52,697 nt of DNA from Bacteroidota bacterium (GCA_013288745.1 JABDBG010000008.1:1-52697), one strand, 5' to 3'. Shown: positions 10,472-20,985, numbered from the stretch's first letter. The notes: generated from the letters alone by a model not told the origin. A program made the numbers and translations.

Positions 10472-13135
10472 ATGGTGGCAACTTTGCCGGGCAATTATAA
10501 TTTACAATCAATACAGATCTCAGTGAATAAATTTATTACATATCTTTTCGTGCCATTTACGTTATTAGTTACTACCAACCTTTACGCACAAATGCCCGGA
10601 GGCGGAGGTAGTCCGCAGAATATGAATGGCGGACATTTTTATGGAAGGGTAGTAGATGCCGGCGGTGAAAAAGGCATCGAAGATATCTCCGTACAATTAT
10701 TACAAACCAAATTAGATACCGCAACAAAAAAAAGAAAAGATGTTGTAGTAGCCGGAATGCTCACTGACAAAAAAGGTGAATTCAGTTTAGAGAACCTGAA
10801 TGTAATGGCAAACTATAAATTACAAATAACCGGGATCGGGTATAAAACAATTAATCAAAGACTGGCTTTTAATATCAACTTCGATAATATTAAAAATGGC
10901 GATTACAGCAGTTTGATCAATGCCGTTGATAAAGACCTTGGCAATATAAGAATGGATGTAGATGCACAACAGCTGGGCGATGTAACCGTTACTGCGGAGA
11001 AACCTTTGCTATCATTAAGTATCGACAGAAAAGTTTTTAATGTAGAAAAGAATTTAACAAGTGTTGGCGGTACAGCACAAGACGTAATGAAAAATGTACC
11101 GGGTGTAAGCGTGGATGTTGATGGCAATGTAACGTTGAGGAATGCACCACCACAAATATTTGTGGACGGCCGCCCATCAACACTTACATTAGATCAGATA
11201 CCCGCAGATGAAATTGAAAGTGTAGAGATCATCACCAATCCATCCGCAAAATTTGATGCATCGGGTGGAGGCTCGGGCATACTGAATATCGTGATGAAGA
11301 AGAACCGAAAACCAGGTTACAACGGTAATTTACGCGCCGGTATCGATAGCAGGGGTAAACCCAATCTTGGTGGCAATATCAATATTAAAGAAGGTAAAAT
11401 AAATTTCTTTGGTGCCGGACAATTAAGCTACAGAAAATCGATCACGATTGCTAATACTTTTAGAGAGAATTTTTTAAGTACAGATACAACGTCACACCTC
11501 ATACAAAATGATAACCCCATCAACCAGGGATATTTTGCATTTGGAAGAGCTGGTTTCGATTATTTGATTGACAACAGAAATACGTTGACCATCGGTGGTA
11601 ATATCGTACGCGGACATTTTAATTCGAAAGACTCTTTTGATATTGCGAGAGATACAAGCGTTATGGGAGACCTGATTGGTGCAGATCATGGTGGAAGAAC
11701 AGCTAACACAAATTTTAATTTCAGAAACCTAGGCGCAACTGTTAGTTTTAAACACAACTTTGCCAAAGCCAATAAAAACATTACTGCTGATCTAAACTAT
11801 AGCCACAGTAAAAATGATAATGCCAGTGACTTTGTAACTAACTATTATAACGCAAACTATAAAACACCTTTGTTTTATCAAAGCGGCGCAGGGGGCGGAT
11901 CGTCTGATTATTATACGGCACAAACAGATTTTGTAAATCCTATTACCACTACAATAAAAATTGAAATGGGTGCGCGGGCCGCTATCAGAAATTTTACAAG
12001 CTTTAGCGATACGTATGAAAAAACAGATGCCAATTCACCCAATGTATTGATACCTGCCCTAAGCAATAACTATACTTTTAACGACCAGGTGTACGCTGCT
12101 TACACCACTTTTTCTCAACAAATAAAAAGATTTAATTACCAGGCTGGGCTACGTGTTGAAAGCTCTCAATACAGCGGTACGCTTATATCTGATGGAACAA
12201 GCACTCCATTGAGCAATCAATTTCCATTAAGCCTTTTTCCAAGCATTTACACTACTTATAAATTAACCGATAAGCAGGATATACAATTGAATTATTCAAG
12301 AAAGGTAAACCGTCCGAGTTTCTTCCAGTTATTGCCATTCACGAATTTTACCGATTCATTAAATTTAACGCGCGGTAATCCAAACCTTGTTCCCGAGTTT
12401 GATAATTTATTTGAGTTCTCTTATGAAAATCAATTTAATGGCAAACAAACATTTTTAGCCACGGCCTATTTACGTACGTCTGATAATTCATTGTCTACTT
12501 ACGAATACAAACAGGATAGTGTAACGATTGCCACTTACGGCAATGCAAAAAACAGTTATACCTACGGACTGGAACTAATAAGTAAAAATAAATTAACAAG
12601 CTGGTGGGATATTACAACCGATCTTAATTTTTATGATGCAACCATCAATGCGAGTAACTTGCCCGGCGGTATTGATACCAGTCAGTACAGCTGGTTTGGT
12701 AAAATAAGTAACAACTTTAAATTGCCTAAAAATTATTCCATACAATTGAGTGGTACTTATAATGCTAAAACTGTTATTCCGCAAAGCACAGGCGGCGGAC
12801 AAGGTCCTGGCACATTCGGGCAGCAACAACCTAACGCCAATGGGTATGTAAAACCATTCGGTGAAGTGGAAGCGGCACTTAAAAAAGATTTCTTGAAAAA
12901 CAATGCAGCTTCATTGACGCTGACGATGAGTGATATTTTTAGAACCAAGACCTATAATTCCTTTTCTCAAACACCGTATTATATCCAGGATAATTATCGC
13001 ATAAGAGATCCGCAAGTGGTTCGTTTAACATTTAGCTGGCGCTTTGGTAAAACCGATGCCAACCTGTTCAAACGTAAAAATATGAAGGCCGAGATCGATA
13101 ATATCCAGAATACCATCCAGAGTACGGGGCAGTAA
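10472..13135 (+). CDS. Outer-membrane beta-barrel / TonB-dependent receptor-like protein with CarboxypepD_reg-like N-terminal domain
   Basis: GRVVDAGGEKGIEDISVQLL, plug-like VMKNVPGVSVDVDGNVTLRNAPPQIFVDGRPSTL, IESVEIITNPSAKFDASGGGSGILNIVMKK, long beta-barrel. Confidence 0.9.
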   Translation: MVATLPGNYNLQSIQISVNKFITYLFVPFTLLVTTNLYAQMPGGGGSPQNMNGGHFYGRVVDAGGEKGIEDISVQLLQTKLDTATKKRKDVVVAGMLTDKKGEFSLENLNVMANYKLQITGIGYKTINQRLAFNINFDNIKNGDYSSLINAVDKDLGNIRMDVDAQQLGDVTVTAEKPLLSLSIDRKVFNVEKNLTSVGGTAQDVMKNVPGVSVDVDGNVTLRNAPPQIFVDGRPSTLTLDQIPADEIESVEIITNPSAKFDASGGGSGILNIVMKKNRKPGYNGNLRAGIDSRGKPNLGGNINIKEGKINFFGAGQLSYRKSITIANTFRENFLSTDTTSHLIQNDNPINQGYFAFGRAGFDYLIDNRNTLTIGGNIVRGHFNSKDSFDIARDTSVMGDLIGADHGGRTANTNFNFRNLGATVSFKHNFAKANKNITADLNYSHSKNDNASDFVTNYYNANYKTPLFYQSGAGGGSSDYYTAQTDFVNPITTTIKIEMGARAAIRNFTSFSDTYEKTDANSPNVLIPALSNNYTFNDQVYAAYTTFSQQIKRFNYQAGLRVESSQYSGTLISDGTSTPLSNQFPLSLFPSIYTTYKLTDKQDIQLNYSRKVNRPSFFQLLPFTNFTDSLNLTRGNPNLVPEFDNLFEFSYENQFNGKQTFLATAYLRTSDNSLSTYEYKQDSVTIATYGNAKNSYTYGLELISKNKLTSWWDITTDLNFYDATINASNLPGGIDTSQYSWFGKISNNFKLPKNYSIQLSGTYNAKTVIPQSTGGGQGPGTFGQQQPNANGYVKPFGEVEAALKKDFLKNNAASLTLTMSDIFRTKTYNSFSQTPYYIQDNYRIRDPQVVRLTFSWRFGKTDANLFKRKNMKAEIDNIQNTIQSTGQ

Positions 13136-13323
13136 TGGTAAATTGTTAATGGTAAATGTCCTGCGGGTTGTTAGTTACATTTACTATTTTTTGTTTGCCG
13201 GCATCGGTACATTATTAAGCTTCGGTGGCGTCGCACATTTCACCATATTGCTGCTATTGGGCTTTTTCCTGAGCGTAATTTTAGGCCTCACATTTACCAT
13301 TAACAATTTATCATTTACCATTA
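13133..13323. repeat. Inverted repeat flanking a 132-bp core (taatggtaaattgttaatggtaaatg / catttaccattaacaatttatcatttaccatta)
   Basis: Left arm 13133..13158 overlaps the stop codon of the upstream gene; right arm 13291..13323. Confidence 0.8.
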
Positions 13324-13360
13324 ATTATTATTATTTTTAGTTTCTCAATTAAACTTCTAT

Positions 13361-15082
13361 ATGGATAATGTAAATGAAAAAGTGGCCGTTTGGTTAAAAG
13401 GCAATTACGATCAGGCTACTAAAGATGAAATAACCCGCTTGCAAAAAGAAAAACCCGATGAGCTTACAGAAGCTTTTTATAAAAGTCTTGAATTTGGTAC
13501 CGGGGGGTTAAGAGGTATCATGGGCGTTGGTACAAACCGTATGAATAAGTATACGGTAGGTATGGCGACACAGGGTTACGCCAACTATTTAAAAAAATGT
13601 TTTACAGGAGAAATTAAAGTAGCCATCGCACACGATTGCAGAAACAACAGTCGCTTCTTTGCAGAAACAACTGCAAATGTTTTTGCTGCCAATGGCATAA
13701 AAGTATATTTATTCGAATCGCTGCGACCAACGCCTGAACTAAGTTTCAGCATTCGTCATTTTGGTTGTAAAGGCGGCGTTGTTGTAACGGCCAGCCATAA
13801 CCCAAAAGAATACAATGGCTATAAAGCCTATTGGGATGATGGCGGACAAATGGTTTCACCACATGATGAAAACGTGATCCTTGAAGTAAATAAAATTGCT
13901 TCTGTTGATGATGTGAAATGGAGCGGTGGCGAAGCAAATATTATCAGCATCGGAAAAGAGATCGATACTATTTACCTCGATATGGTAAAAACATTATCTG
14001 TTTATCCTGAAGTTTGCAAAGCACAACATGATCTTAAAATTGTGTATACGCCTATTCATGGATCAGGTATTATGTTAGTACCGGGCGCTTTAGAGCGTTT
14101 CGGTTTTACTAACGTTACTATTGTAGAAGAACAAAGAGTGCCGGATGGTAACTTCCCAACAGTGATATATCCAAATCCTGAAGAAAAAGAAGCCATGAGC
14201 ATTGGGCTTAAAAAAGCACAGGCTATCAACGCAGATATTTTATTAGGCACAGATCCCGATTGTGATAGAGTAGCGATCGGCGTTAAAAACCATAAAGGTG
14301 AATGGGTTTTATTAAATGGTAACCAAACAGCCGCTATTGCATTTAATTATTTAATAGAAGCAAGAAAGGCAAAAGGCATCGCGAAGCCGAACGACATGGT
14401 GATCAAAACAATTGTTACTACAGGTTTGATAGATATTATTGCTAAGGATAACGGTGTTGCCTGCTACAATGTATTAACCGGCTTCAAGTGGATCGCGAAT
14501 ATGATCAAAGAAAAAGAAGGCAAAGAAAATTATATTATCGGTGGCGAAGAAAGCTTTGGCTTAATGGTGGGAGATAAAGTAAGAGATAAAGATGCCGTAA
14601 GTGCAGTAGCATTGGGTTGCGAAATGGCGGCCTACGAAAAAGCCAAAGGCAGAACATTGTACGATAAGCTGATAGACATTTATGTGCAATACGGATTGTT
14701 CAAAGAGAACCTGGTGAGCATTACAAAAACAGGAATGAACGGTGCCAAAGAAATTGAAGATATGATGGAAGGCTACAGAAAAAATCCGCCAAAAACAATT
14801 GATGGTACAACCGTACAGCATTTATTAGATTATGAATTGCAGATAGGTAAAGATCTCCAAACAGGTAAGACCTGGACGATCGATCTTCCAAAAAGTAACG
14901 TATTGCAATTTGTATTGGATGATGGCACTAAAATATCTGCAAGGCCAAGTGGTACAGAGCCCAAGATCAAATTCTATTTCAGTACCAATACAAAATTGGC
15001 TAGTGCAGCAGAATTCGATGCAACAGAAAAAAAGCTGGATGATCGTATCGCGAGAATGATCACAGAAATGAAATTGAAATAA
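13361..15082 (+). CDS. Phospho-sugar mutase (phosphoglucomutase/phosphomannomutase family)
   Basis: FGTGGLRGIMG, VVVTASHNPKEYNGYKAYW, GTDPDCDRVAIG, GGEESFGLMVGD, SARPSGTEPKIKFYF. Confidence 0.94.
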   Translation: MDNVNEKVAVWLKGNYDQATKDEITRLQKEKPDELTEAFYKSLEFGTGGLRGIMGVGTNRMNKYTVGMATQGYANYLKKCFTGEIKVAIAHDCRNNSRFFAETTANVFAANGIKVYLFESLRPTPELSFSIRHFGCKGGVVVTASHNPKEYNGYKAYWDDGGQMVSPHDENVILEVNKIASVDDVKWSGGEANIISIGKEIDTIYLDMVKTLSVYPEVCKAQHDLKIVYTPIHGSGIMLVPGALERFGFTNVTIVEEQRVPDGNFPTVIYPNPEEKEAMSIGLKKAQAINADILLGTDPDCDRVAIGVKNHKGEWVLLNGNQTAAIAFNYLIEARKAKGIAKPNDMVIKTIVTTGLIDIIAKDNGVACYNVLTGFKWIANMIKEKEGKENYIIGGEESFGLMVGDKVRDKDAVSAVALGCEMAAYEKAKGRTLYDKLIDIYVQYGLFKENLVSITKTGMNGAKEIEDMMEGYRKNPPKTIDGTTVQHLLDYELQIGKDLQTGKTWTIDLPKSNVLQFVLDDGTKISARPSGTEPKIKFYFSTNTKLASAAEFDATEKKLDDRIARMITEMKLK

Positions 15083-15099
15083 AATAAAAGAATGTTTCT

Positions 15100-15129
15100 A
15101 AAATGTCAGGAATTTTATCCTGACATTTT
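15100..15129 (+). terminator. Hairpin terminator
   Basis: aaatgtcagga-atttta-tcctgacattttttt. Confidence 0.85.
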
Positions 15130-15160
15130 TTTGTACTAAATAAGTATTTAAAAAATTGTA

Positions 15161-16174
15161 ATGAGGTATCTTTCAGTCATCATATTGATCGGAGCATTTT
15201 TTATTTCATTGTCAGTAAAGTCGCAAAAATTTACAGATGCAAAAAGATACGCTGCCGTAATTGATAAGCAGCATTCAAAAGTTGTTAAAGACCTGTTGTC
15301 GTTTAGTAATGCTGTTTCTAAAAATGAAAAAACAAAGGATATTGTTTCATTGAATAAAGCGTTGTTGATAGAATTAAATAAGTCGCAATTGGCGATCGCT
15401 GCTATGCCGCCATTCAAGGCCAATAAAGATTTCAAAGATTCTGCCGCAGCATTTATGAAAAATTGTTTTAACCTTGTCAACGTCGATTATGGTAAAATAT
15501 CAACTGCTACGCCTGCCGCATTAAAATCTCCTGATAACATGAAAGACCTGTTATCAGCCAAAGTGACCGCTACCGAAAACCTGAAAGCCCTGAATATATC
15601 TTATGATACTGCATTACAGAAATTTTACAGACCTGCCAACAAAGATGTATTTAGCGATAAATTTCAACAAGCTATTGATGTAAATATTTATTACAATAAA
15701 ATTTACCTGCTATATTTCAAAACCTATAATGCAGAGTTCTATTTGTTAGAATCGATCAAGAAAAGAGATGGCAATAGCGTTGAGCAAAACAAAAAGATCG
15801 TTTACCAAAGCGCACAGGATGGTTTAAAAGCGTTAGACACAACCAAGGCTTTTAATGGAGATAATGCACTGGTAAAAAAGTGCCAGGCATTGTTGACTTT
15901 TTATGCTGATGAATCGGATTCGAAAATGGATAAGTTATCGGACTATTTCTCTGCTGCAAAGGAGTTTGGAAAGACGCGCAGCGATTATGAAAAAAAACAG
16001 GCACATACAAAAGATGAGGTAAAAGAATATGAAAAAGCAGTAAGTGAATTCAATAAAGCCCTCAATGGCTTCAATAATACTTCCCATGATTTGGACCGCA
16101 AGCGAGAAAGGTCGCTTAAAAAATGGAATAAGGCAATGGCGGGTTTTCTTGATAAGCATCTGCCAAATAAATGA
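15161..16174 (+). CDS. Secreted/periplasmic helical protein of unknown function
   Basis: 337 aa with signal-like MRYLSVIILIGAFFISLSVKSQ; Lys/Ala-rich helical remainder. Confidence 0.7.
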   Translation: MRYLSVIILIGAFFISLSVKSQKFTDAKRYAAVIDKQHSKVVKDLLSFSNAVSKNEKTKDIVSLNKALLIELNKSQLAIAAMPPFKANKDFKDSAAAFMKNCFNLVNVDYGKISTATPAALKSPDNMKDLLSAKVTATENLKALNISYDTALQKFYRPANKDVFSDKFQQAIDVNIYYNKIYLLYFKTYNAEFYLLESIKKRDGNSVEQNKKIVYQSAQDGLKALDTTKAFNGDNALVKKCQALLTFYADESDSKMDKLSDYFSAAKEFGKTRSDYEKKQAHTKDEVKEYEKAVSEFNKALNGFNNTSHDLDRKRERSLKKWNKAMAGFLDKHLPNK

Positions 16175-16221
16175 TTTAAATTATTAATAATCAGTTCATT
16201 ACATATATAAGACTTTTTAAA

Positions 16222-16253
16222 TTTGTACATTCCGCAAAATCGGTGTATATTTG
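16222..16253 (+). promoter_or_regulatory. Bacteroidota-type promoter for fusA
   Basis: TTTG (16222) -N20- TATATTTG (16246..16253), matching TTTG-N19/20-TAnnTTTG. Confidence 0.75.
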
Positions 16254-16256
16254 CGC

Positions 16257-16395
16257 CGCTAAAGGCTCCGCCATGTATAACATATACAAAAGGGTTCGGC
16301 AGGGTTTATTTAGCGCATTATGAGAGAATCATCATCATATTAACCCCAGATCTGCAAAAGATCCTTCCTTCCAGGGGTATGCTATCACAATAGCA
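16257..16395 (+). promoter_or_regulatory. Structured 5' leader upstream of fusA (three stem-loop blocks)
   Basis: cgctaaa/tttagcg enclosing tgtata-aca-tataca; acccc-agatct..agatc..ggggt; tgctat-caca-atagca. Confidence 0.45.
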
Positions 16396-16432
16396 ACAAT
16401 CAACATTCACATTCAAATTTAAAATAAACAAG

Positions 16433-18586
16433 ATGTCAGATTTACGTTATCAACGCAACTTTGGTATTGCCGCTCACATCGATGCCGGTAAAACCACTAC
16501 AACAGAACGTATATTATATTATACGGGAGTTAACCATAAAATAGGTGAGGTACACGATGGTGGTGCAACTATGGACTGGATGGCTCAGGAACAGGAACGC
16601 GGTATCACTATCACTAGTGCTGCAACAACTTGTTTTTGGAATTATCCAATGGTTCAGGGTAAAAAAACACCTGATACAAAACAATACAAATTTAATATTA
16701 TTGATACTCCGGGTCACGTGGATTTTACTGTGGAGGTAGAACGTTCTCTTCGTGTATTAGATGGATTACTGGCATTATTTTGCGCGGTATCTGGTGTTGA
16801 GCCACAGTCTGAAACTGTTTGGCGCCAGGCTAACCGTTACAAAGTTCCCCGTATCGGATTCGTAAACAAAATGGATAGAAGCGGTGCTGATTTCCTGAAC
16901 GTGGTAAAACAGGTTCGTGAAATGTTAGGGGCTAAAGCGGTTCCATTACAATTACCGATCGGTGCTGAAGATAATTTTACAGGTGTGGTTGATCTGATCA
17001 CAATGAAAGGTATCGTTTGGAACGAAGAAGATAAAGGGATGACTTTTAAAGAAGTGCCGATTCCTGCAGATATGAAAGAAGAAGTAGATCAATACCGCCA
17101 GGAATTGATCGAAGCAGTAGCAGAATATGACGAAAAATTATTGGAAAAATTCTTCGATGATCCTAATACTATCACGGAAGATGAAATGCATGCAGCTATC
17201 CGTAAAGCAACGATCGATCTTTCTATCATTCCAATGATGTGCGGATCATCTTTCAAAAATAAAGGTGTACAAACTGCATTAGATGCTGTTGTACGTTACT
17301 TGCCTGGTCCTTTGGATATTGATGCTATTAAAGGGACAGATCCAGACACTGGTGAAGAACTAATACGTACTGCAGATCCAAAAGGTCCGTTCAGTGCTTT
17401 GGCATTTAAGATCATGACCGATCCTTTTGTGGGCCGTCTGGCTTTCTTCCGTGCTTATAGCGGACGTTTAGATGCTGGTTCTTATGTATTGAATACACGT
17501 ACCGGTAAAAAAGAACGTATCAGCCGTATCATGCAGATGCATGCTAACAAACAGAACCCTGTTGATTTTATTGAAGCGGGTGATATTGGTGCAGCAGTAG
17601 GTTTTAAAGATATCAAAACAGGAGATACACTTTGTAATGAAGATAACCCGATCGTTCTGGAAGCTATGACTTTCCCTGAACCGGTTATCAGCATCGCTGT
17701 TGAACCAAAAACTCAGGCAGACGTTGATAAAATGGGTATGGCGATCGCGAAATTGGTAGAAGAAGATCCTACCTTACGTGTACGTACAGACGAAGAAACA
17801 GGTCAAACCATTTTAAGTGGAATGGGTGAGTTGCATTTGGAAATCATCATTGATCGTATGAAACGCGAATTCAAGGTTGAGATCAATCAAGGCGCTCCTC
17901 AGGTTGCTTATAAAGAATCATTTGGTAATACCGTTGAACACAGAGAGATCCTGAAAAAGCAATCTGGTGGTCGTGGTAAATTCGCTGATATCATTTTCTC
18001 TATCGGGCCTGCTGATGAAGAGTTCCTAAAAGAAAATGATGGCAAAACGACTTTCCAATTCGTAAACTCTTTGTTTGGTGGATCTATTCCAAAAGAATTT
18101 GTTCCGGCTATTCAAAAGGGTTTTGAAACGGCGATGTCTACAGGCGTACTAGCTGGTTATCCAATGGTAAGTATGAAAGTGGTAGTAAAAGACGGATCTT
18201 TCCACCAGGTGGATAGTGATGCTATGTCATTTGAATTGTGTGCTAAACAAGGTTACCGCGAAGCCGGCCGTAAAGCAAAACCAACATTGCTTGAACCGAT
18301 CATGAAAGTAGAAGTATTAACTCCTGATCAGTACATGGGTGATGTAACAGGTGATCTTAACCGTCGCCGCGGTATGTTAGAAGGTATGGATAGCAAACAT
18401 GGTGTACAGGTTATTAAAGCCAAAGTGCCATTAAGCGAAATGTTTGGTTATGTAACGCAATTGCGTTCTTTATCAAGCGGACGTGCTTCTTCAACAATGG
18501 AATTCAGTCACTATAGTCCTGCTCCAAACAACGTAGCAGAAACAGTAATGGCTAAAGCAAAAGGTAAAGTGAAAATAGAAGAATAA
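16433..18586 (+). CDS. fusA: Translation elongation factor G
   Basis: [49 protein letters not shown]; 717 aa. Confidence 0.98.
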   Translation: MSDLRYQRNFGIAAHIDAGKTTTTERILYYTGVNHKIGEVHDGGATMDWMAQEQERGITITSAATTCFWNYPMVQGKKTPDTKQYKFNIIDTPGHVDFTVEVERSLRVLDGLLALFCAVSGVEPQSETVWRQANRYKVPRIGFVNKMDRSGADFLNVVKQVREMLGAKAVPLQLPIGAEDNFTGVVDLITMKGIVWNEEDKGMTFKEVPIPADMKEEVDQYRQELIEAVAEYDEKLLEKFFDDPNTITEDEMHAAIRKATIDLSIIPMMCGSSFKNKGVQTALDAVVRYLPGPLDIDAIKGTDPDTGEELIRTADPKGPFSALAFKIMTDPFVGRLAFFRAYSGRLDAGSYVLNTRTGKKERISRIMQMHANKQNPVDFIEAGDIGAAVGFKDIKTGDTLCNEDNPIVLEAMTFPEPVISIAVEPKTQADVDKMGMAIAKLVEEDPTLRVRTDEETGQTILSGMGELHLEIIIDRMKREFKVEINQGAPQVAYKESFGNTVEHREILKKQSGGRGKFADIIFSIGPADEEFLKENDGKTTFQFVNSLFGGSIPKEFVPAIQKGFETAMSTGVLAGYPMVSMKVVVKDGSFHQVDSDAMSFELCAKQGYREAGRKAKPTLLEPIMKVEVLTPDQYMGDVTGDLNRRRGMLEGMDSKHGVQVIKAKVPLSEMFGYVTQLRSLSSGRASSTMEFSHYSPAPNNVAETVMAKAKGKVKIEE

Positions 18587-18608
18587 GACTATAAGTTTGA
18601 ATAATAAG

Positions 18609-18632
18609 AAAGGCGATCATTTTGATCGCCTT
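18609..18632 (+). terminator. fusA terminator hairpin
   Basis: aaggcgatca-tttt-gatcgccttttctttt. Confidence 0.85.
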
Positions 18633-18747
18633 TTCTTTTAATGTTCAATGCTCAACTTTATGTTGTTCAAAACAAGTTGTTGTAAAAGATGAAACACAAA
18701 AAAATGTATCGCATTATTTTATTATAGTTTACGCTAAAGTTTTTTTA

Positions 18748-19428
18748 TTAATAACCTGTTCCCGTATTGCCTTCTCTTTCTTTCTTTCTTTTTTTACTGC
18801 TCTTTTCGTAATCGAGAATAGCCTGCGGTTTCACTTGCTTTTTTTCAGTAGTATCAGCTTCCTCAGCGCCACCACCTGAATCGGGGTCCTTATCTAAATG
18901 GCCCCTTGTCCAGTGTTGAGTAGTTTCTACTTCACCTGTTTCCGAATTATAAAATTTCCAATCGCCATCCTTTACACTATACTGTTCGGCCTTTACAATT
19001 TTATAGGAACTGATCTCTCCGTTACCACTACTGTAAACAGGTATCGTATCATACGGTGATTCAGGATTGTAGCCTTTCCAGTTTTCTTCTCTAATTAATC
19101 CTCCTAAATAACTATAATATTGCTGCAATCCATCCTTGCCTCCAAACAGATAATTTTCTACACCGATCAGATCACCGGTTGTATTATACAATCTCCATAC
19201 GCCGGTTTTCTTATCGTCTTTATATTCTCCTTCTTCGTCAAAACCCGGCTCACCTCTTAATGGAGCAATGCTATTTACCCACCTGCTTTGTTTCAATCCC
19301 TTCTTATCAACAATGTTGATCGTATCTCCCGTTGAAGAAATTTTAAAACTTTTGTACTGCGCGGTCGCATTGATAGTAAACAAAACAAACAACAAAGTAG
19401 CTAAACGGATCTTTTGAATTTTTGACAT
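18748..19428 (-). CDS. Secreted MORN/YwqK-like repeat protein
   Basis: Signal-like N-terminus; GVWRLYNTTGDLIGVENY, GDWKFYNSETGEVETTQHW repeats. Confidence 0.65.
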   Translation of the reverse strand: MSKIQKIRLATLLFVLFTINATAQYKSFKISSTGDTINIVDKKGLKQSRWVNSIAPLRGEPGFDEEGEYKDDKKTGVWRLYNTTGDLIGVENYLFGGKDGLQQYYSYLGGLIREENWKGYNPESPYDTIPVYSSGNGEISSYKIVKAEQYSVKDGDWKFYNSETGEVETTQHWTRGHLDKDPDSGGGAEEADTTEKKQVKPQAILDYEKSSKKRKKEREGNTGTGY

Positions 19429-19466
19429 TTTACGATCTTTTAATAGTCAAATTTACTTTTTCTTTT

Positions 19467-20063
19467 TTAATTGGCTTTATTGATTTTATCAGTCACTTCC
19501 ACGTCGCCCATTAATACGGGTTGGGGTACGGTAGCTACTTTCCCCATTAATGGTGTGCTGTCTTTAGGCGCTTTTTGTATATGGCATTTAGCTTTCTTTA
19601 CCGGTTTCTTTTTTATTGGTTTACGCGAGGGTGCATACATTACTTCACCAACCATCATCGGACTAATAAACCCTGTATCGGGCTTTTCTATGTTTTGTGT
19701 GGTATCGGGCTTAGTGGTCTGACTAACACCTTTACTGGAACTACTAACAATTATACCAAAGGTTATAAGAATAAGGGCCGCTATTTTTTTAAAATAAGAT
19801 AAGGAAGAATTGAAAATATGAAAAGTCATCTCTTCGGTAACAGCAATTGGTGTATTAATTTGCGCGGCTGTAAATCTTCCGCAAACATGTTGCGCCGAAT
19901 GCGCTTTTAAATATTGCATAATTTCTTCGGGTTCCCGGTTGGTAAAATCAACAACAGTTTTACAACATTGTAAGCAATGCCTGCCTTGTTCATTGGGTTC
20001 CATAGTGTTCCAATCCTGGTGGCATGGTTTCGGTATTTGAATGGTGTTTATCATATGCTTCAT
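19467..20063 (-). CDS. Cys-rich N-terminal, single-pass membrane protein of unknown function
   Basis: PCHQDWNTMEPNEQGRHCLQCCKTVVDFTNREPEEIMQYL...HVCGRF, then a TM segment and Pro/Lys-rich tail; ATG at 20063 preferred because the longer ORF runs through a terminator. Confidence 0.7.
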   Translation of the reverse strand: MKHMINTIQIPKPCHQDWNTMEPNEQGRHCLQCCKTVVDFTNREPEEIMQYLKAHSAQHVCGRFTAAQINTPIAVTEEMTFHIFNSSLSYFKKIAALILITFGIIVSSSSKGVSQTTKPDTTQNIEKPDTGFISPMMVGEVMYAPSRKPIKKKPVKKAKCHIQKAPKDSTPLMGKVATVPQPVLMGDVEVTDKINKAN

Positions 20064-20116
20064 TTTCTTATCAGATGCAGCAACAGAAAAAATTACATAA
20101 ACACTTTTGTTAAAAC

Positions 20117-20146
20117 AAAAGGAGCTGTCTTTTGAACAGCTCCTTT
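20117..20146 (-). terminator. Hairpin terminator downstream of the aquaporin gene
   Basis: aaaaggagctgt-cttttga-acagctcctttt. Confidence 0.85.
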
Positions 20147-20167
20147 TCAAATTATATGTGCCACTAA

Positions 20168-20863
20168 TTATTTTTCTTCCATACCAAATCTCCAGACAAG
20201 CGCGGCTAATATGGCACCTACAATTGGTGCAACAATATATAACCATAGTTGAGATAAAGCTTTGCCACCTGCAAATAATGCCGGGCCTAAACTACGGGCA
20301 GGGTTTAATGAAGAACCACTAATAGGAATGGCCGCAAGGTGTATCATTGTCAGCGTGATCCCAATGGCAAAACCGGCCATTGTTGTATTGCCATGTTTCG
20401 ATGTGACAAGGAAAATAATCAATAAAAATAAAAATGTAAATACCGTTTCGGTAATAAATGCGGAAGTAGTGGAATACTCACCCAAAAATCCTGGTCCCCA
20501 ACCGGTTGAACCCAATCCCCATTCTGTCATTTCAAATCCCGGCTTTCCTGAAACAATTAAATATAAAATGCCGGCGCCACCGATAGCGCCAATGCATTGT
20601 CCGATAATATGACCTATTGAGTCTTTTACGCTTATCTTCCCAGCCACTAACATACCAATAGTTACGGCAGGATTAATGTGACAACCTGATATCGGACCTA
20701 TAGCATAAGCATTTACAGCCAGCGTAAGGCCAAAAGCTAAGGCAATACCCAATAACCCTATTCCTGAAATATCTCCGATTCCTTTGCCGGATACGACAGC
20801 GGCGCTACAACCAAATAATACGAGTGTTAACGTGCCAAGGCACTCTGCAAAATACTTTTTCAT
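20168..20863 (-). CDS. aqpZ: Aquaporin (MIP family, AqpZ-like)
   Basis: Two NPA boxes (SGCHINPAVTIG, GSSLNPARSLGPAL); six TM segments. Confidence 0.93.
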   Translation of the reverse strand: MKKYFAECLGTLTLVLFGCSAAVVSGKGIGDISGIGLLGIALAFGLTLAVNAYAIGPISGCHINPAVTIGMLVAGKISVKDSIGHIIGQCIGAIGGAGILYLIVSGKPGFEMTEWGLGSTGWGPGFLGEYSTTSAFITETVFTFLFLLIIFLVTSKHGNTTMAGFAIGITLTMIHLAAIPISGSSLNPARSLGPALFAGGKALSQLWLYIVAPIVGAILAALVWRFGMEEK

Positions 20864-20894
20864 GGATAATTTTTTTGGTAAAGAAATTGTTATC

Positions 20895-20902
20895 CAAAAG
20901 TA
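20895..20902 (-). promoter_or_regulatory. -7 box TACTTTTG for the aquaporin gene
   Basis: Matches TAnnTTTG on minus strand, about 30 nt upstream of the start; -33 box is T-rich only. Confidence 0.45.
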
Positions 20903-20985
20903 GGGGTATTATGTACTATAAAAAAAATATAAAGACCTCCATTTGATAATTGGTATTATTAAAAGATAGTGGTAACTTAGCAATA

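Noticed and set aside
13143-13340. 65-aa ORF as a confident gene
   Set aside because: A large part is translation of repeat arms; kept only as a hypothesis within a finding.
18622-18879. 85-aa plus-strand ORF after fusA
   Set aside because: It starts inside the fusA terminator and runs antisense into the 18748..19428 gene; composition does not look coding.
20064-20246. N-terminal extension of the 259-aa ORF 19467..20246
   Set aside because: It passes through the aquaporin terminator hairpin; the ATG at 20063 gives a protein beginning directly before the conserved Cys module.
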